In this document: one piece after another, positions 24,928 to 33,923 of the stretch | Layout of the letters: each line of letters opens with the position of its first letter | Position numbering within the stretch: position 1 is the stretch's first letter | NCBI RefSeq assembly: GCF_014062315.1 | Contig: NZ_JACGLT010000004.1 | Coordinates: forward strand, 186,001 to 250,000 | Source: Gelidibacter maritimus | GTDB lineage: Bacteria; Bacteroidota; Bacteroidia; Flavobacteriales; Flavobacteriaceae | DNA: 64,000 nucleotides | Direction of reading: 5' to 3' | Notes under the pieces: model-generated | The model's database searches: none | What the model was told of the DNA's origin: nothing | The model's input: only the letters and a program-made list of their open reading frames with translations | Program-made: the position numbers and the translations under genes

Positions 24928-27447
24928 ATGAAAAAATTATTATTTGTTGCAAGTCTTAGTTTTCTTCTAATTTCCGCTGTAGCGCAGCCATCTGTAGGAA
25001 AGCAGGTGGGAGTTTCCGTCATTCGGATCAATCAGTTGGGATATACACCAACCTCCATAAAAGTTGCGGTGTTTGGTGCCATTGAGCACGCCAAGATTGA
25101 GGTATTCACTCTTCATGACGCATTAACGGATAAAGTGGTTTTTCAATCGAAAAGACCAATTTCAAAAGGAGCTTACGGACCATTTAAATCGTCGTATCGT
25201 CTGAATTTTAGCGAATTTGAAACACCAGGGAAATACTATCTCATGGCTAACGGCATTAAATCGCCTGAATTCCGAATCAACACTGATGTTTATGACCATA
25301 CCGCCGATTTTCTACTGGAATATATGCGTCAGCAACGTTGCGGCTATAATCCCTATTTGACGGCGTCATGTCATTTGGATGACGGCTATATTTTGTACAA
25401 TCCAGGGAAGGAAGGAGAGCGAATTGATGTCACCGGTGGGTGGCATGATGCCTCCGATTATCTACAATACACCGCCACTTCAGCCAATGCAGTCTTCCAG
25501 TTGTTGTTTGCATATCGTGACAATCCAGAAGCGTTTGACGATGCCTATGACGCTGATGGACTACCAGGACCAAATGGGATTCCTGATATTATCGATGAAG
25601 CAAAATTTGGTATGGATTGGCTTAAAAAAATGAACCCATCCGACACAGAATATTATAACCAAATTGCCGATGATCGGGATCATTCTGGGTATCGCTTGCC
25701 CAATAAAGATTCGGTTGTCTATGACCCTAATCGTAAAGGGCGTCCTGTATATTTGGCAAGCGCTGAGAAACAAGGTGTTTTAAAATATAAGAATAGATCA
25801 ACAGGGGTGGCCTCCACCGCAGGGAAGTTTGCATCGGCATTTGCTATTGGTGCCACAGTCTTAAAAGATTTTTATCCTGAATATACAAGGTATATGGGAA
25901 AACGCGCAGAAGAGGCTTATCGGTATGGCGAATTGCATCCAGGGGTAAGCCAAACCGCACCCGGACGCTCCCCTTATTTTTACGAAGAAGACAATTGGAT
26001 TGATGATATGGAATTGGCGGCGAGTAGTCTTTATAAACTTACAGGTGATGAAAGGTTTAAAAAAAGTGCCCTGAAGTACGCTTCAGAAGAAAAAATAACA
26101 CCTTGGATTGGCCGGGATACCATTTTACATTATCAGTATTATCCCTTCTTGAACGCTGGCCATCATGAATTGGCCACAGCACTTAAATCGGATGATCGAA
26201 AAGAAGTCACCTCTTATTATGCCAAGGGACTAAAGATGCTTCATGAGCGTGGCAAAGACAATCCGTTCTATATTGGAATTCCATTTGTTTGGTGCTCTAA
26301 TAATTTTGTGACTGCCGCAGTTACACAGAGCAGACTATATTATAATCTTTCTGATGATGATACCTATCTTGAAATGGAAGCAGCACTGCGCGATTGGCTT
26401 TTTGGATGTAATATTTGGGGAACTTCCATGATTGTTGGGCTTCCTGCTGATGGCGATTCGCCTACAGATCCGCACTCATCACTTTATCTCTTGGAAGTTT
26501 ATCAGACCAATGGCGGATTGATAGACGGTCCGGTTTACGCGTCTATTGCAAACAGCTTAATAGGTGTCGAGCTTCATGAGAAAGATGAATACGCGCAGTT
26601 TCAATCTGATTTGGTGGTATATCAGGATGATGTGGGAAGCTACTCTACCAACGAGCCAACAATGGATGGGACTGCTTCTTTGGTCTATTACCTATCATCC
26701 TTAGAAAGCGAAAGCATTAGAAATGGAAATAAAAAGAAACGATATACTTATGATTCGAGCGGTGCCATTGTTAGAGGAGACAGATCTGCAAAGAAAATCA
26801 GTTTACTGTTTTCAGGTGATGAATACGCCGATGGTGCGGAAGAAATATTAAGAGTTTTGGAGAAGCATAACATAAAAGCTTCTTTCTTTCTTACTGGAAA
26901 TTTTTATAGAAACGAAAATTTTGCGCCATTCATCAAAAATGCGAAGACATCGGGGCACTATCTCGGTGCACATTCCGATAAGCATTTGCTGTATAACGAT
27001 TGGACAGAAGAAAAGAAACTATTGGTGAGCCAAGATGAATTTAAGAACGATTTAAAAGCGAATTATGACGAAATGGAAAAGTATGGCATACAGAAAGATG
27101 ATGCTCCTTACTTTTTACCTCCGTTTGAATGGAACGATCATATCATCACTCAGTGGGCAGATCAAATGAGTATTCAAATAATCAACTATAGTCCAGGTAC
27201 AATTTCGCACGCAGACTATACCACTCCAGAGATGGAGAATTATAGATCTTCTGAAGCAATTGTAAATTCTATCCTTAATTTGGAGGAAACAGATGGATTA
27301 AATGGATTTTTACTTTTGTCGCATATCGGAACACATCCTGATAGAACAGATAAGTTTTATAACAAGCTTGATGAGTTAATTACCACTTTGAAAGCAGATG
27401 GATACGAATTTGATACCTTGGTCAGAAACTTGAGTTTGAAAAATTAA
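24928..27447 (+). CDS. GH9 hydrolase fused to NodB-type polysaccharide deacetylase
   Basis: This 839-residue protein starts with a signal peptide (FLLISAVAQ). An N-terminal Ig-like CelD_N domain follows (about 28-120; IRINQLGYTP). The GH9 catalytic domain (about 125-600) has the nucleophile/base motif GGWHDASD at 170-177 and the acid Glu in STNEPTMDGTASLVYYLS. The C-terminal NodB domain (about 620-839) has SGDEYADG near 629-636 in place of TFDDG, ASFFLTGNF, and HSDKH at 682-686. GH9 is mostly cellulase, but bacterial GH9 exo-glucosaminidases of chitin-disaccharide operons are known. Here deacetylation of GlcNAc units and cleavage of the resulting glucosamine by one protein is a plausible inference. 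It is the last gene of the operon, before a hairpin terminator. Confidence 0.88.
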   Translation: MKKLLFVASLSFLLISAVAQPSVGKQVGVSVIRINQLGYTPTSIKVAVFGAIEHAKIEVFTLHDALTDKVVFQSKRPISKGAYGPFKSSYRLNFSEFETPGKYYLMANGIKSPEFRINTDVYDHTADFLLEYMRQQRCGYNPYLTASCHLDDGYILYNPGKEGERIDVTGGWHDASDYLQYTATSANAVFQLLFAYRDNPEAFDDAYDADGLPGPNGIPDIIDEAKFGMDWLKKMNPSDTEYYNQIADDRDHSGYRLPNKDSVVYDPNRKGRPVYLASAEKQGVLKYKNRSTGVASTAGKFASAFAIGATVLKDFYPEYTRYMGKRAEEAYRYGELHPGVSQTAPGRSPYFYEEDNWIDDMELAASSLYKLTGDERFKKSALKYASEEKITPWIGRDTILHYQYYPFLNAGHHELATALKSDDRKEVTSYYAKGLKMLHERGKDNPFYIGIPFVWCSNNFVTAAVTQSRLYYNLSDDDTYLEMEAALRDWLFGCNIWGTSMIVGLPADGDSPTDPHSSLYLLEVYQTNGGLIDGPVYASIANSLIGVELHEKDEYAQFQSDLVVYQDDVGSYSTNEPTMDGTASLVYYLSSLESESIRNGNKKKRYTYDSSGAIVRGDRSAKKISLLFSGDEYADGAEEILRVLEKHNIKASFFLTGNFYRNENFAPFIKNAKTSGHYLGAHSDKHLLYNDWTEEKKLLVSQDEFKNDLKANYDEMEKYGIQKDDAPYFLPPFEWNDHIITQWADQMSIQIINYSPGTISHADYTTPEMENYRSSEAIVNSILNLEETDGLNGFLLLSHIGTHPDRTDKFYNKLDELITTLKADGYEFDTLVRNLSLKN

Positions 27448-27454
27448 ATAAAAA

Positions 27455-27486
27455 AATCCCAGTTGGACTTACTAACAACTGGGATT
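27455..27486 (+). terminator. Intrinsic terminator of the amino-sugar operon
   Basis: Perfect 11-base arms aatcccagttg (27455-27465) and caactgggatt (27476-27486) with a ten-base loop lie eight bases after the GH9-NodB stop. An A-run precedes the stem, so it also works for the convergent universal stress gene on the minus strand, where it is followed by Ts. Confidence 0.85.
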
Positions 27487-27520
27487 CCCTTCAATTGACC
27501 TATCTTTGGTTATGACGAAA

Positions 27521-28369
27521 TCAGCTTTGATGTGGAATCACCATAAAAGGAATCGGCGAATGATATCCTAATTTCTTAATAACAGGCTCATTGAGTACAT
27601 ATTCGAGGAAGCTATGCGTATAGTTTATCATGGTAATGAGCTTGATATTGTTTTCTTCAATAAAAGCAGAAATAATTTCCTCTTTAGTCCCTATTTCAGG
27701 AATCCAATGTATATTATGCGGTTGATCTTTAAGATGTTGGGTGAGTGCATTTAAATTGTTCTGTTGCTTCTCAGTTAGATCATCAGGACCGCTAATATGT
27801 AAGATTTCGAGATCGGACTTTTGCAACTTCGCTAAACTTAGGAGCGGACGAATTTCATCACCATAAGGTCGTTTAAAATCGGTAGCGAATGCCATGCGGT
27901 CAGTTGTAGCATACTCATAATTATAGGGCACTAATAAAACAGGGCAAAGTTTAACTTTCTTGATCACGTTTACACTATTGCTGCCAAGCAGAAGCTCTTT
28001 AGCTCCCGTAGCACCCTTAGTGCCCATGACAACAAGATCTATGGCATTGTCCTGTATGGCAGTTTTGATGGATGCAGTAAGGTAATCTTCACTAAAAATT
28101 GATTCAAATTTGTGTTCAGAATTAGGACTTACAAATTTTGCGCGCTCTTTTAAAGTTTCTAACTGTTCTTTAGAAGTGTTTTGTAGTTGGTCTATATAAC
28201 TTGGCGAAATATAGGTTCTGGATCCTGTATTCACAAATGTCCAAGCGTGCGAAAAATAAAAGGTACAAGGTACCTTGGCGTATAATCTTATGGCATAAAG
28301 TGCGGCACTCCATGCGTTCTCTGAAAAATCTGTCGGTAGTAAAATATGATGTCTCATAATTATTATCAA
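27521..28369 (-). CDS. Universal stress protein, tandem UspA domains (paralogue 1)
   Basis: This 282-residue protein has two UspA-like halves. The first begins HILLPTDFSENAWSAALYA and has the nucleotide-binding signature GTKGATGAKELLLGSNSVNVI (G-2x-G-9x-GS). The second half (about residues 150-282) lacks a full ATP motif and ends in PFMVIPHQS. It is a cytoplasmic stress or nucleotide-sensing protein of unknown target. It is strongly similar to the protein encoded at 29800-30636 (same domain plan and many identical segments), which points to gene duplication. Confidence 0.92.
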   Translation of the reverse strand: MIIIMRHHILLPTDFSENAWSAALYAIRLYAKVPCTFYFSHAWTFVNTGSRTYISPSYIDQLQNTSKEQLETLKERAKFVSPNSEHKFESIFSEDYLTASIKTAIQDNAIDLVVMGTKGATGAKELLLGSNSVNVIKKVKLCPVLLVPYNYEYATTDRMAFATDFKRPYGDEIRPLLSLAKLQKSDLEILHISGPDDLTEKQQNNLNALTQHLKDQPHNIHWIPEIGTKEEIISAFIEENNIKLITMINYTHSFLEYVLNEPVIKKLGYHSPIPFMVIPHQS

Positions 28370-28683
28370 TTTAATCTTATAGTGTAAACATAATAGATAA
28401 TACCCACAAATACCATGATTTTTGTCATCTCTCGGTTTTGATTTGAGTTAGTAGAGCAGGGGTGGTGACAGCAAAATAGTCCTATCAGCTTATTCTCAGA
28501 AGGTTAAATCTTTAGACAGTTTTATTCCCGCCAAATGGTTTTAATACTCCCAAATTTGCTCGATCCAAGATATAACTCCTTATTCACGCTTTGGTGGACT
28601 TGACCGTCCGTGCTGGTCGGATGGAGCCCGAGTTTCTTGATTTCCATGGAGAGCATAGCTATACTTTGAATCTCTGAAAATCC
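28370..28683. other. Spacer upstream of universal stress gene 1
   Basis: These 314 bases have no convincing gene. The promoter of the minus-strand universal stress gene should lie at its left end, but no TAnnTTTG match was found. No clear repeat is present. Confidence 0.4.
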
Positions 28684-29595
28684 TTATTGATATTTATGCT
28701 GATCCTTATCTAAGATCATTCGTAATCTTAATATTTCAGATGGTGCTCCATCGTTGTCCGTTACAAGGACCAATTCAGTTTCAGTATCGGATATCACTTT
28801 ATCAATAATTACAGATTCCACTTTTAAGGGACTTTCTGGATTGGGAATCTGTTGAAATACATGGTCATTGTCAAGCTGTCCGTTCTTCATTTTTATAATG
28901 CCTAGATAACTGCCTAAAATATCGCCGTCATCATAAGCATTGGGCGTATCTTCAACAGAAGCCGTAAAAATGAGATAAGGTTGGTCTTGAAACGAAGTGG
29001 CTCCTGAAAAACCTGCTTGCAAACCCTTGATTTTAGGTAAAGAAAATAAGTGAGTCTTAGGAATAGGGAAGGACGACTTTGTTTTACAATAAGCTAAAAA
29101 TTCACGAAGTGAAAAGCTAAATATAATATTTCGACCTCTGTTAAAAAGATATAGTAAGTCTCCAACCCTGGCGAGAGCTTCAATATCAAGTTCATAGCCC
29201 TGCATGATATCCATCTCTCTTATATGGTCATAAAATAAAGAGATGTCATATTCCTGATAGGAAGCTTCGTCTCCAATTTCAATCAATACACAAACATCGC
29301 GTTCAGGCGATTTAGATCCAGAACCAAAAACAAGAATTTCAGTGGTACTGATCATTTCCATCGCCTCAAAATCAGGTTTGTTGATTTTTGGAATTATAGT
29401 TCCTTCTAACTTTTCAGAGGAAAAAATCGGAGTTTTTGAAACCAGATCGAAATTCTTACCCAGGTGAAATAAATACGGAGAATCATCACCTATCACATAG
29501 TAACCATCTTTAAATTTTACAATCCCAGAGGCGCTTGGTATGTCTTCCAAGATCTGCCAACTCAATATTTCAATGTGTAACTTGAGATGCTGCAA
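28684..29595 (-). CDS. Unknown protein, possible beta-propeller
   Basis: This 303-residue soluble protein has no clear signal peptide. Recurrent short beta motifs (SASGIVKFKDGYYVIGDD, EALARVGDLLYLFNRGRN, FSGATSFQDQPYLIFTAS) suggest a propeller of the SdiA-regulated or phytase-like kind. I recognise no catalytic residues. It sits between two paralogous universal stress genes on the same strand, so a link to stress physiology is possible but unproven. Confidence 0.65.
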   Translation of the reverse strand: MQHLKLHIEILSWQILEDIPSASGIVKFKDGYYVIGDDSPYLFHLGKNFDLVSKTPIFSSEKLEGTIIPKINKPDFEAMEMISTTEILVFGSGSKSPERDVCVLIEIGDEASYQEYDISLFYDHIREMDIMQGYELDIEALARVGDLLYLFNRGRNIIFSFSLREFLAYCKTKSSFPIPKTHLFSLPKIKGLQAGFSGATSFQDQPYLIFTASVEDTPNAYDDGDILGSYLGIIKMKNGQLDNDHVFQQIPNPESPLKVESVIIDKVISDTETELVLVTDNDGAPSEILRLRMILDKDQHKYQ

Positions 29596-29799
29596 GGACT
29601 TGTTTGTTTAACGATAGAATTATGGTGAAATCGATAAAAACTGGATAATCGGTAAAATAAAATGGTCTATTGAAATTATTTAACGGCAACCTTCAAAACA
29701 GGCACTTTAAATAAATGTATCTTGATAGTGGAACTAATGACAAATTCAATTTATAAGCTTTGAAATTAGAAGGATTCTCCTTTTAAAAAATAAAGGCGT

Positions 29800-30636
29800 T
29801 TAGTCTTTACGTGGAATCACCAAAAATGGAATTTTAGACTTAAACCCTAATTTCTTTATGATAGGTTCTTTGATGATGTTTTCGATAAAACTATGCTCAT
29901 AATTGATCATAGTCAGGATTTTGACATTGTTTTCTTTAATGAAATCAGATATTACATCGGCTTTTGCACGATTACTTGGTAGCCAATTAAAAGTGTGTGC
30001 ATAGTCTTTTAAATGTGTCTTCAACCGTTCAAAATTTTCGTTTTGTGTTTCGGTTAATCCATCCTTGCTTTTGATGTGCAGGACGTTAATAGTAGCCTTG
30101 GTCATATCGGCTAATTGTGTTATTGGCAATAGATCTTCGCCAAAAAACCTACTGAAGTCAGAAGGGAAAGCAATTTGGTCCGGTTTCACAAATTCACACT
30201 TTGTTGGCACAAGCATTATAGGGCACAACCTTACTTTGTTAATAACGGAAACAGTATTGCTTCCAAGAATATACTTTTTGGCACCTGTAGCACCTTTAGT
30301 ACCCATAAAAACCAAATTGATGTTGTGCTTTTTAATAGATACTTCTATACATTCTTCCAAAGAGCCGACCGTATAAATTGTTTCAAACTTATGTTCAGGA
30401 TTTGTACTTTCTTTCTCAGCACGCGCTTTGACCTCAGCTAATTGTTCTTTCGATTTCTCAATTAGTGGATCTATATAACTCTGAGAAATATGGGTCCGAG
30501 CACCTGAATTTAGAAAAGTCCAGGCGTAGGAAAAATAAAACGTACAAGGCTCATCAGCGTACAAACTTAGAGCGTAACGTGCCGCGCTCCATGCATTATC
30601 TGAAAAATCTGTTGGTATTAAAATATGCTGTCTCAT
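29800..30636 (-). CDS. Universal stress protein, tandem UspA domains (paralogue 2)
   Basis: This 278-residue protein has the same plan as the product of 27521-28369: HILIPTDFSDNAWSAARYA at the N-terminus, GTKGATGAKKYILGSNTVSVI as the nucleotide site, and a second half ending PFLVIPRKD. The two share many identical blocks, as expected of duplicates. It has its own upstream region with a -7 element and a tandem repeat (30688-30738), so it may be regulated separately from paralogue 1. Confidence 0.92.
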   Translation of the reverse strand: MRQHILIPTDFSDNAWSAARYALSLYADEPCTFYFSYAWTFLNSGARTHISQSYIDPLIEKSKEQLAEVKARAEKESTNPEHKFETIYTVGSLEECIEVSIKKHNINLVFMGTKGATGAKKYILGSNTVSVINKVRLCPIMLVPTKCEFVKPDQIAFPSDFSRFFGEDLLPITQLADMTKATINVLHIKSKDGLTETQNENFERLKTHLKDYAHTFNWLPSNRAKADVISDFIKENNVKILTMINYEHSFIENIIKEPIIKKLGFKSKIPFLVIPRKD

Positions 30637-30687
30637 GCTGTTGTTTATTTATCCGACTGAACTGAAAATACATTTTTACTAGTAATG

Positions 30688-30738
30688 CAAAACTAAGGCT
30701 TTATCTGAATATATAAAAGGCTTTATCTCTATATATAA
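30688..30738 (-). promoter_or_regulatory. Promoter of universal stress gene 2 with tandem 22-base repeat
   Basis: On the minus strand 30688-30695 reads TAGTTTTG, a match to TAnnTTTG, about 52 bases before the start codon. The -33 region has no TTG. Instead it holds two adjacent 22-base units (30695-30716 and 30717-30738), identical at 20 of 22 positions, both beginning aaggctttatct on the plus strand. One 22-base period is two helical turns, which suits an activator binding in tandem. Confidence 0.5.
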
Positions 30739-31424
30739 CATGATTAATAGCGGCTTACGAAGGAGGTTACGAAAATATAAGAAAATGGTGATCATACCAT
30801 TGGTTTTATCATAAGACTTTGAACGGCTTGAGTCTTTTCTTACAACAGAAGACCCTGTTGCCAAAAGGTGCTTGTTGTAAGATAATTAAAATAACTCTAA
30901 ACGATTTTATGTCTTTATTTTACTAAGATTCTATAGTGGGTGCATTGTAAAAGCCTAAAGATTTATCATTGCTCTTTTGACTTCCATAAGATTTAGTTAC
31001 TGATATTGAGACGATATTAGTTTTCAAATAAAACGTAATGAGCGTTATGTGCTCAAAAATACTGAGCTGAAAGAATTGGATTTGTAATGGAGGTTAACAT
31101 TGAAAAGGCAATAGCAGGTGGGTGGTAAGCAATGATAGGTGGTATTAATGAAAATGATTTTAAATCCTAGATATTGCGTAACAATCTCTGAACAGCTATT
31201 TATGCCTGATTTTGTGCTCTGTCATCACGGAACTATCCTCTTGGAAGGGTATGGACCAAAAAACTGATAGCATAGATTAAAGGTTCACGACGAGACTATT
31301 CAATTGGCTTATTTTTTAAGAGATCATTATTGAATTTTTAAGTTCTGCTTTACTATTGTCATTTCTTAAATAAACTATAATATGTTCCGAGAAACTATAA
31401 ATTAAAGTTAAGACGTTGGTTTTC
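30739..31424. other. Long gene-free region with inverted repeats
   Basis: No gene is supported here. Two neighbouring hairpins are visible: aagact/agtctt (30813-30836) and a perfect nine-base pair of arms cttacaaca/tgttgtaag (30839-30881, 25-base loop). Either a small RNA or a decayed gene could occupy the region. The right end leads into the promoter of the DUF4168 gene. Confidence 0.35.
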
Positions 31425-31456
31425 TTTGCTCAAAAAAGCGATTGCCTGTAAGTTTG
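31425..31456 (+). promoter_or_regulatory. Bacteroidota promoter of the DUF4168 gene
   Basis: TTTG (31425-31428), 20 bases, then TAAGTTTG (31449-31456) fits the consensus TTTG-N(17-23)-TAnnTTTG closely. It lies 20 bases before the ATG at 31477. Confidence 0.7.
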
Positions 31457-31476
31457 AAAAACTTTAAAATATAATT

Positions 31477-31935
31477 ATGTTCAAATCAGTAAAAGTCAAG
31501 AGTTTATTTTTATTTGCAGCACTAATTGGATCGCTGACATTATCTGCGCAAGAGCAAAATGTTTCTGATTCAGATTTAAACCAGTTTGCCGATGCCTATA
31601 TTAAGGTACAAATGCAGAATCAAGTAGCTCAACAAGAAATGATGACCATCATAGAAAACGAAGGTTTAGCGGTAGAGCGTTTTAGCGCCATCCAAGAAGC
31701 AGCGATTGATCCGAATAAAGAGTCGGATGCAACGGCTGAAGAAATGAAAAAACATGCCAGTGCCATGTCAAAAATGGAAAAACTGCAGCCTGAATTGGAG
31801 CAAAAAGCAGTTGACGAGATAGAGTCTGCTGGTATTTCTATAGATCGCTATAAATCATTGGCTACGGCCATTCAGAAAGAAAGAAGTCTTCAAGAAAGAC
31901 TTCAGGCAATTTTGATGGAGCGCCAAGGGAATTGA
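31477..31935 (+). CDS. DUF4168 family secreted protein
   Basis: This 152-residue protein has a signal peptide (SLFLFAALIGSLTLSAQ). The mature part is helical and holds two related halves, each ending in a GLAVERFSAIQ or GISIDRYKSLA motif, as in DUF4168 proteins. The family is periplasmic or secreted and of unknown function. It has its own promoter and terminator and is a single-gene unit. Confidence 0.85.
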   Translation: MFKSVKVKSLFLFAALIGSLTLSAQEQNVSDSDLNQFADAYIKVQMQNQVAQQEMMTIIENEGLAVERFSAIQEAAIDPNKESDATAEEMKKHASAMSKMEKLQPELEQKAVDEIESAGISIDRYKSLATAIQKERSLQERLQAILMERQGN

Positions 31936-31960
31936 TTTTTAGTTCCTTAATAAAATAGAA

Positions 31961-31989
31961 AAGAAGGTCACATCGACCTTCTTTTTTTT
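31961..31989 (+). terminator. Intrinsic terminator of the DUF4168 gene
   Basis: Arms aagaaggtc (31961-31969) and gaccttctt (31975-31983) with a five-base loop are followed by a run of eight or more Ts, 25 bases after the stop. Confidence 0.9.
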
Positions 31990-32096
31990 ATGTTAAACAT
32001 GAATGGTGTGAAAATATCTAAGTGCTGCCAAATGAGAGTTTGGTAAAGGATTTAACCAAATGATCTTAACAAGATCTATGAGACCCATTTCAATGT

Positions 32097-33095
32097 CTAA
32101 TTCCCTTTGATACGTGTCCATAAGTCGCCCATCAATTTCTTACCATCGCGCGGACTTTTTTCCTGTTCTACAAAACAGACTTCACCATGGTCATTACGCA
32201 CAACTTCATACTGAAACACGAAGTTCTGGGCTCCGGCGTCCATACTTAATAATCCAAATCTCAAATCGTTGAATAAAAGTTTGTCGTCCTTATTAATAAT
32301 GGTGTACCAACCTTTTGAGATGTTAATCATACGTTGAACCTTTTCGGTGTTTACTAGATCTCCCAATAGCTCATGATTCTTTTTATAGGTTTGAAAAGCT
32401 ATCGGCTGGCTGTCAAAAAATGAATAATAAGCCAAAAGATAAGCATCATCGGTCTCTATATTGGCACTCCAAAGAATGGTGTTGAGTGGAGAAGGTCGGA
32501 CATCAATTTGCTTGTAGGCTATCTGTTGGTCCTCCAAAGCCGATTTAAACTTGGTAAATGCCACCGATTTCAATACTAATGTCAATGCCAAATAAGATGA
32601 ACTCACAATTAGGCCTATATTGTTATAAATACGACGTTTCCGAGAGGTTCGTTTTTGAAACATTGTCAAAATTAAAAACACTAAAAAAGGTAAGGTGTAA
32701 AGCGGGTCAATCACAAAAATACTCTTAAACGCAAGTCTGGTGTCCAATGGCCAAAACAATTGAGTGCCCCAAGTTGTAAAAGCATCTAAAAGCGGATGGG
32801 TAAAGAATGCCCAGAAAAATAACCAAGACCATCCCTTAATATCCTTATATGATTCGTAGCGGGTAACAATCCAAGCGAAAATAGGTGCGAAAATTACCGA
32901 AAACACAATGGAATGCGTAAAGCCTCTATGTATTTCTAGTGCTGTAACGGTATCGGTAAAATGCGATGAAAAAACATCCAAGTCGGGTATAGTGCCAGCA
33001 ATAGCACCATAGAGCATGGCTTTATTGCCCACTTTTTTTCCTAAAACAGCCTCGCCAACGGCGGCACCTAATATAATTTGTGTAAGTGAATCCAT
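32097..33095 (-). CDS. YdjM/DUF457-type membrane-bound metal-dependent hydrolase
   Basis: This 332-residue protein has about four membrane segments. The N-terminus MDSLTQIILGAAVGEAVLGKKVG, followed by AGTIPDLDVF, HRGFTHSIVFSV (about residues 55-68) and FTHPLLDAFTTWGTQ, is the signature of the YdjM/DUF457 family of inner-membrane metal-dependent hydrolases with conserved His and Asp residues. The C-terminal 130 residues form a soluble domain. The family is loosely tied to stress and lipid metabolism; the substrate is unknown. Confidence 0.88.
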   Translation of the reverse strand: MDSLTQIILGAAVGEAVLGKKVGNKAMLYGAIAGTIPDLDVFSSHFTDTVTALEIHRGFTHSIVFSVIFAPIFAWIVTRYESYKDIKGWSWLFFWAFFTHPLLDAFTTWGTQLFWPLDTRLAFKSIFVIDPLYTLPFLVFLILTMFQKRTSRKRRIYNNIGLIVSSSYLALTLVLKSVAFTKFKSALEDQQIAYKQIDVRPSPLNTILWSANIETDDAYLLAYYSFFDSQPIAFQTYKKNHELLGDLVNTEKVQRMINISKGWYTIINKDDKLLFNDLRFGLLSMDAGAQNFVFQYEVVRNDHGEVCFVEQEKSPRDGKKLMGDLWTRIKGN

Positions 33096-33420
33096 AAACT
33101 TGGCAAAAATAACCCAAAAATTAGATTAAACCATCGTAGGAATAAAAGAGTGCGTGACACACTATAATAGATTGCACCTAAAGCGATTTTTAAGCTATGG
33201 ATAGCCTTGATGCAAATGATAACCTCTTAAATAGTGTTCGTATAGCTCTCTAAGCATCTTGATTAAGAAACATTTAAAGTCGCCCTCATCCTTATCAAAC
33301 CCATGTCGTTTAATTGAGAATACCAGCTATTGACTGCAGTATAATTTTAAATGAAGAAACTATATTTCAGTCAATTGCAATTTTTATTAATTTAATAAGC
33401 CAAAATAATCGACCAAACGC
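33096..33420. other. Spacer between divergent genes
   Basis: There is no gene here. A minus-strand TATTTTTG (plus-strand 33104-33111) is a weak -7 candidate for the YdjM-like gene. Nothing else stands out before the promoter at 33421. Confidence 0.35.
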
Positions 33421-33450
33421 TTGTTTTTTTCGTTTAATTGCATAAATTTG
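33421..33450 (+). promoter_or_regulatory. Bacteroidota promoter of the 33477 gene
   Basis: TTG (33421-33423), 19 bases, then TAAATTTG (33443-33450) matches the consensus closely. Transcription would begin about 33457. This supports the ATG at 33477 over the in-frame ATG at 33438. Confidence 0.72.
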
Positions 33451-33476
33451 CTTCGACAACCCCTAAAATCTCAATT

Positions 33477-33923
33477 ATGAAAACTAAACTTACTTTACTT
33501 TGTATGGTATTTTTACTAATGACAAGCTACGGTTTTGCCCAAAAAGAGCCTCAAAGTATCATTACAGGAAAAGTGTCCATTGCAAAGTATCACGATCGTT
33601 CTGAATTGGATCAATTGCCAAAAGGAGATCTTTTAACCTTGTATAATGAACGTATTGAAGTTATAGTTAAAATTTTACCCAATATCGCTTTTGCCACAAA
33701 ACCTGGTGTGACGATGTCATCTTTAGGAATTCCTGATACGAAGGATAATCGGAAAGCGCTAGAGGAAAATGTTAAAGCCGTTAATACTTATTTTGACAGT
33801 ACAATGTCTTTCCAGAACAAAGTTTTGCCGTACTCTGATAAAACTAATTTAATATCAGCGATCTTATTTTATGAGGAAACCTTGAAATCACTTCATACTT
33901 ATAGTGAGTTCAACCAATATTAA
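33477..33923 (+). CDS. Small secreted protein of unknown function
   Basis: Starting at 33477 the 148-residue protein begins with a clean signal peptide (MKTKLTLLCMVFLLMTSYGFAQ). The ATG at 33438 overlaps the promoter and is rejected. The mature part has a GDLLTLYNERIEVIVKILPNIAF segment and is largely helical near the C-terminus. I recognise no family. It is a single-gene unit in the periplasm or envelope. Confidence 0.75.
   Translation: MKTKLTLLCMVFLLMTSYGFAQKEPQSIITGKVSIAKYHDRSELDQLPKGDLLTLYNERIEVIVKILPNIAFATKPGVTMSSLGIPDTKDNRKALEENVKAVNTYFDSTMSFQNKVLPYSDKTNLISAILFYEETLKSLHTYSEFNQY

Noticed and set aside
27521-30636. Toxin-antitoxin or defence island in the small-gene region
   Set aside because: The genes are universal stress proteins and a propeller-like protein. 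No nuclease, toxin or defence motif was found.
33438-33476. Upstream start for the small secreted protein
   Set aside because: The ATG lies within the promoter (TAAATTTG at 33443-33450), so it would not be on the transcript.
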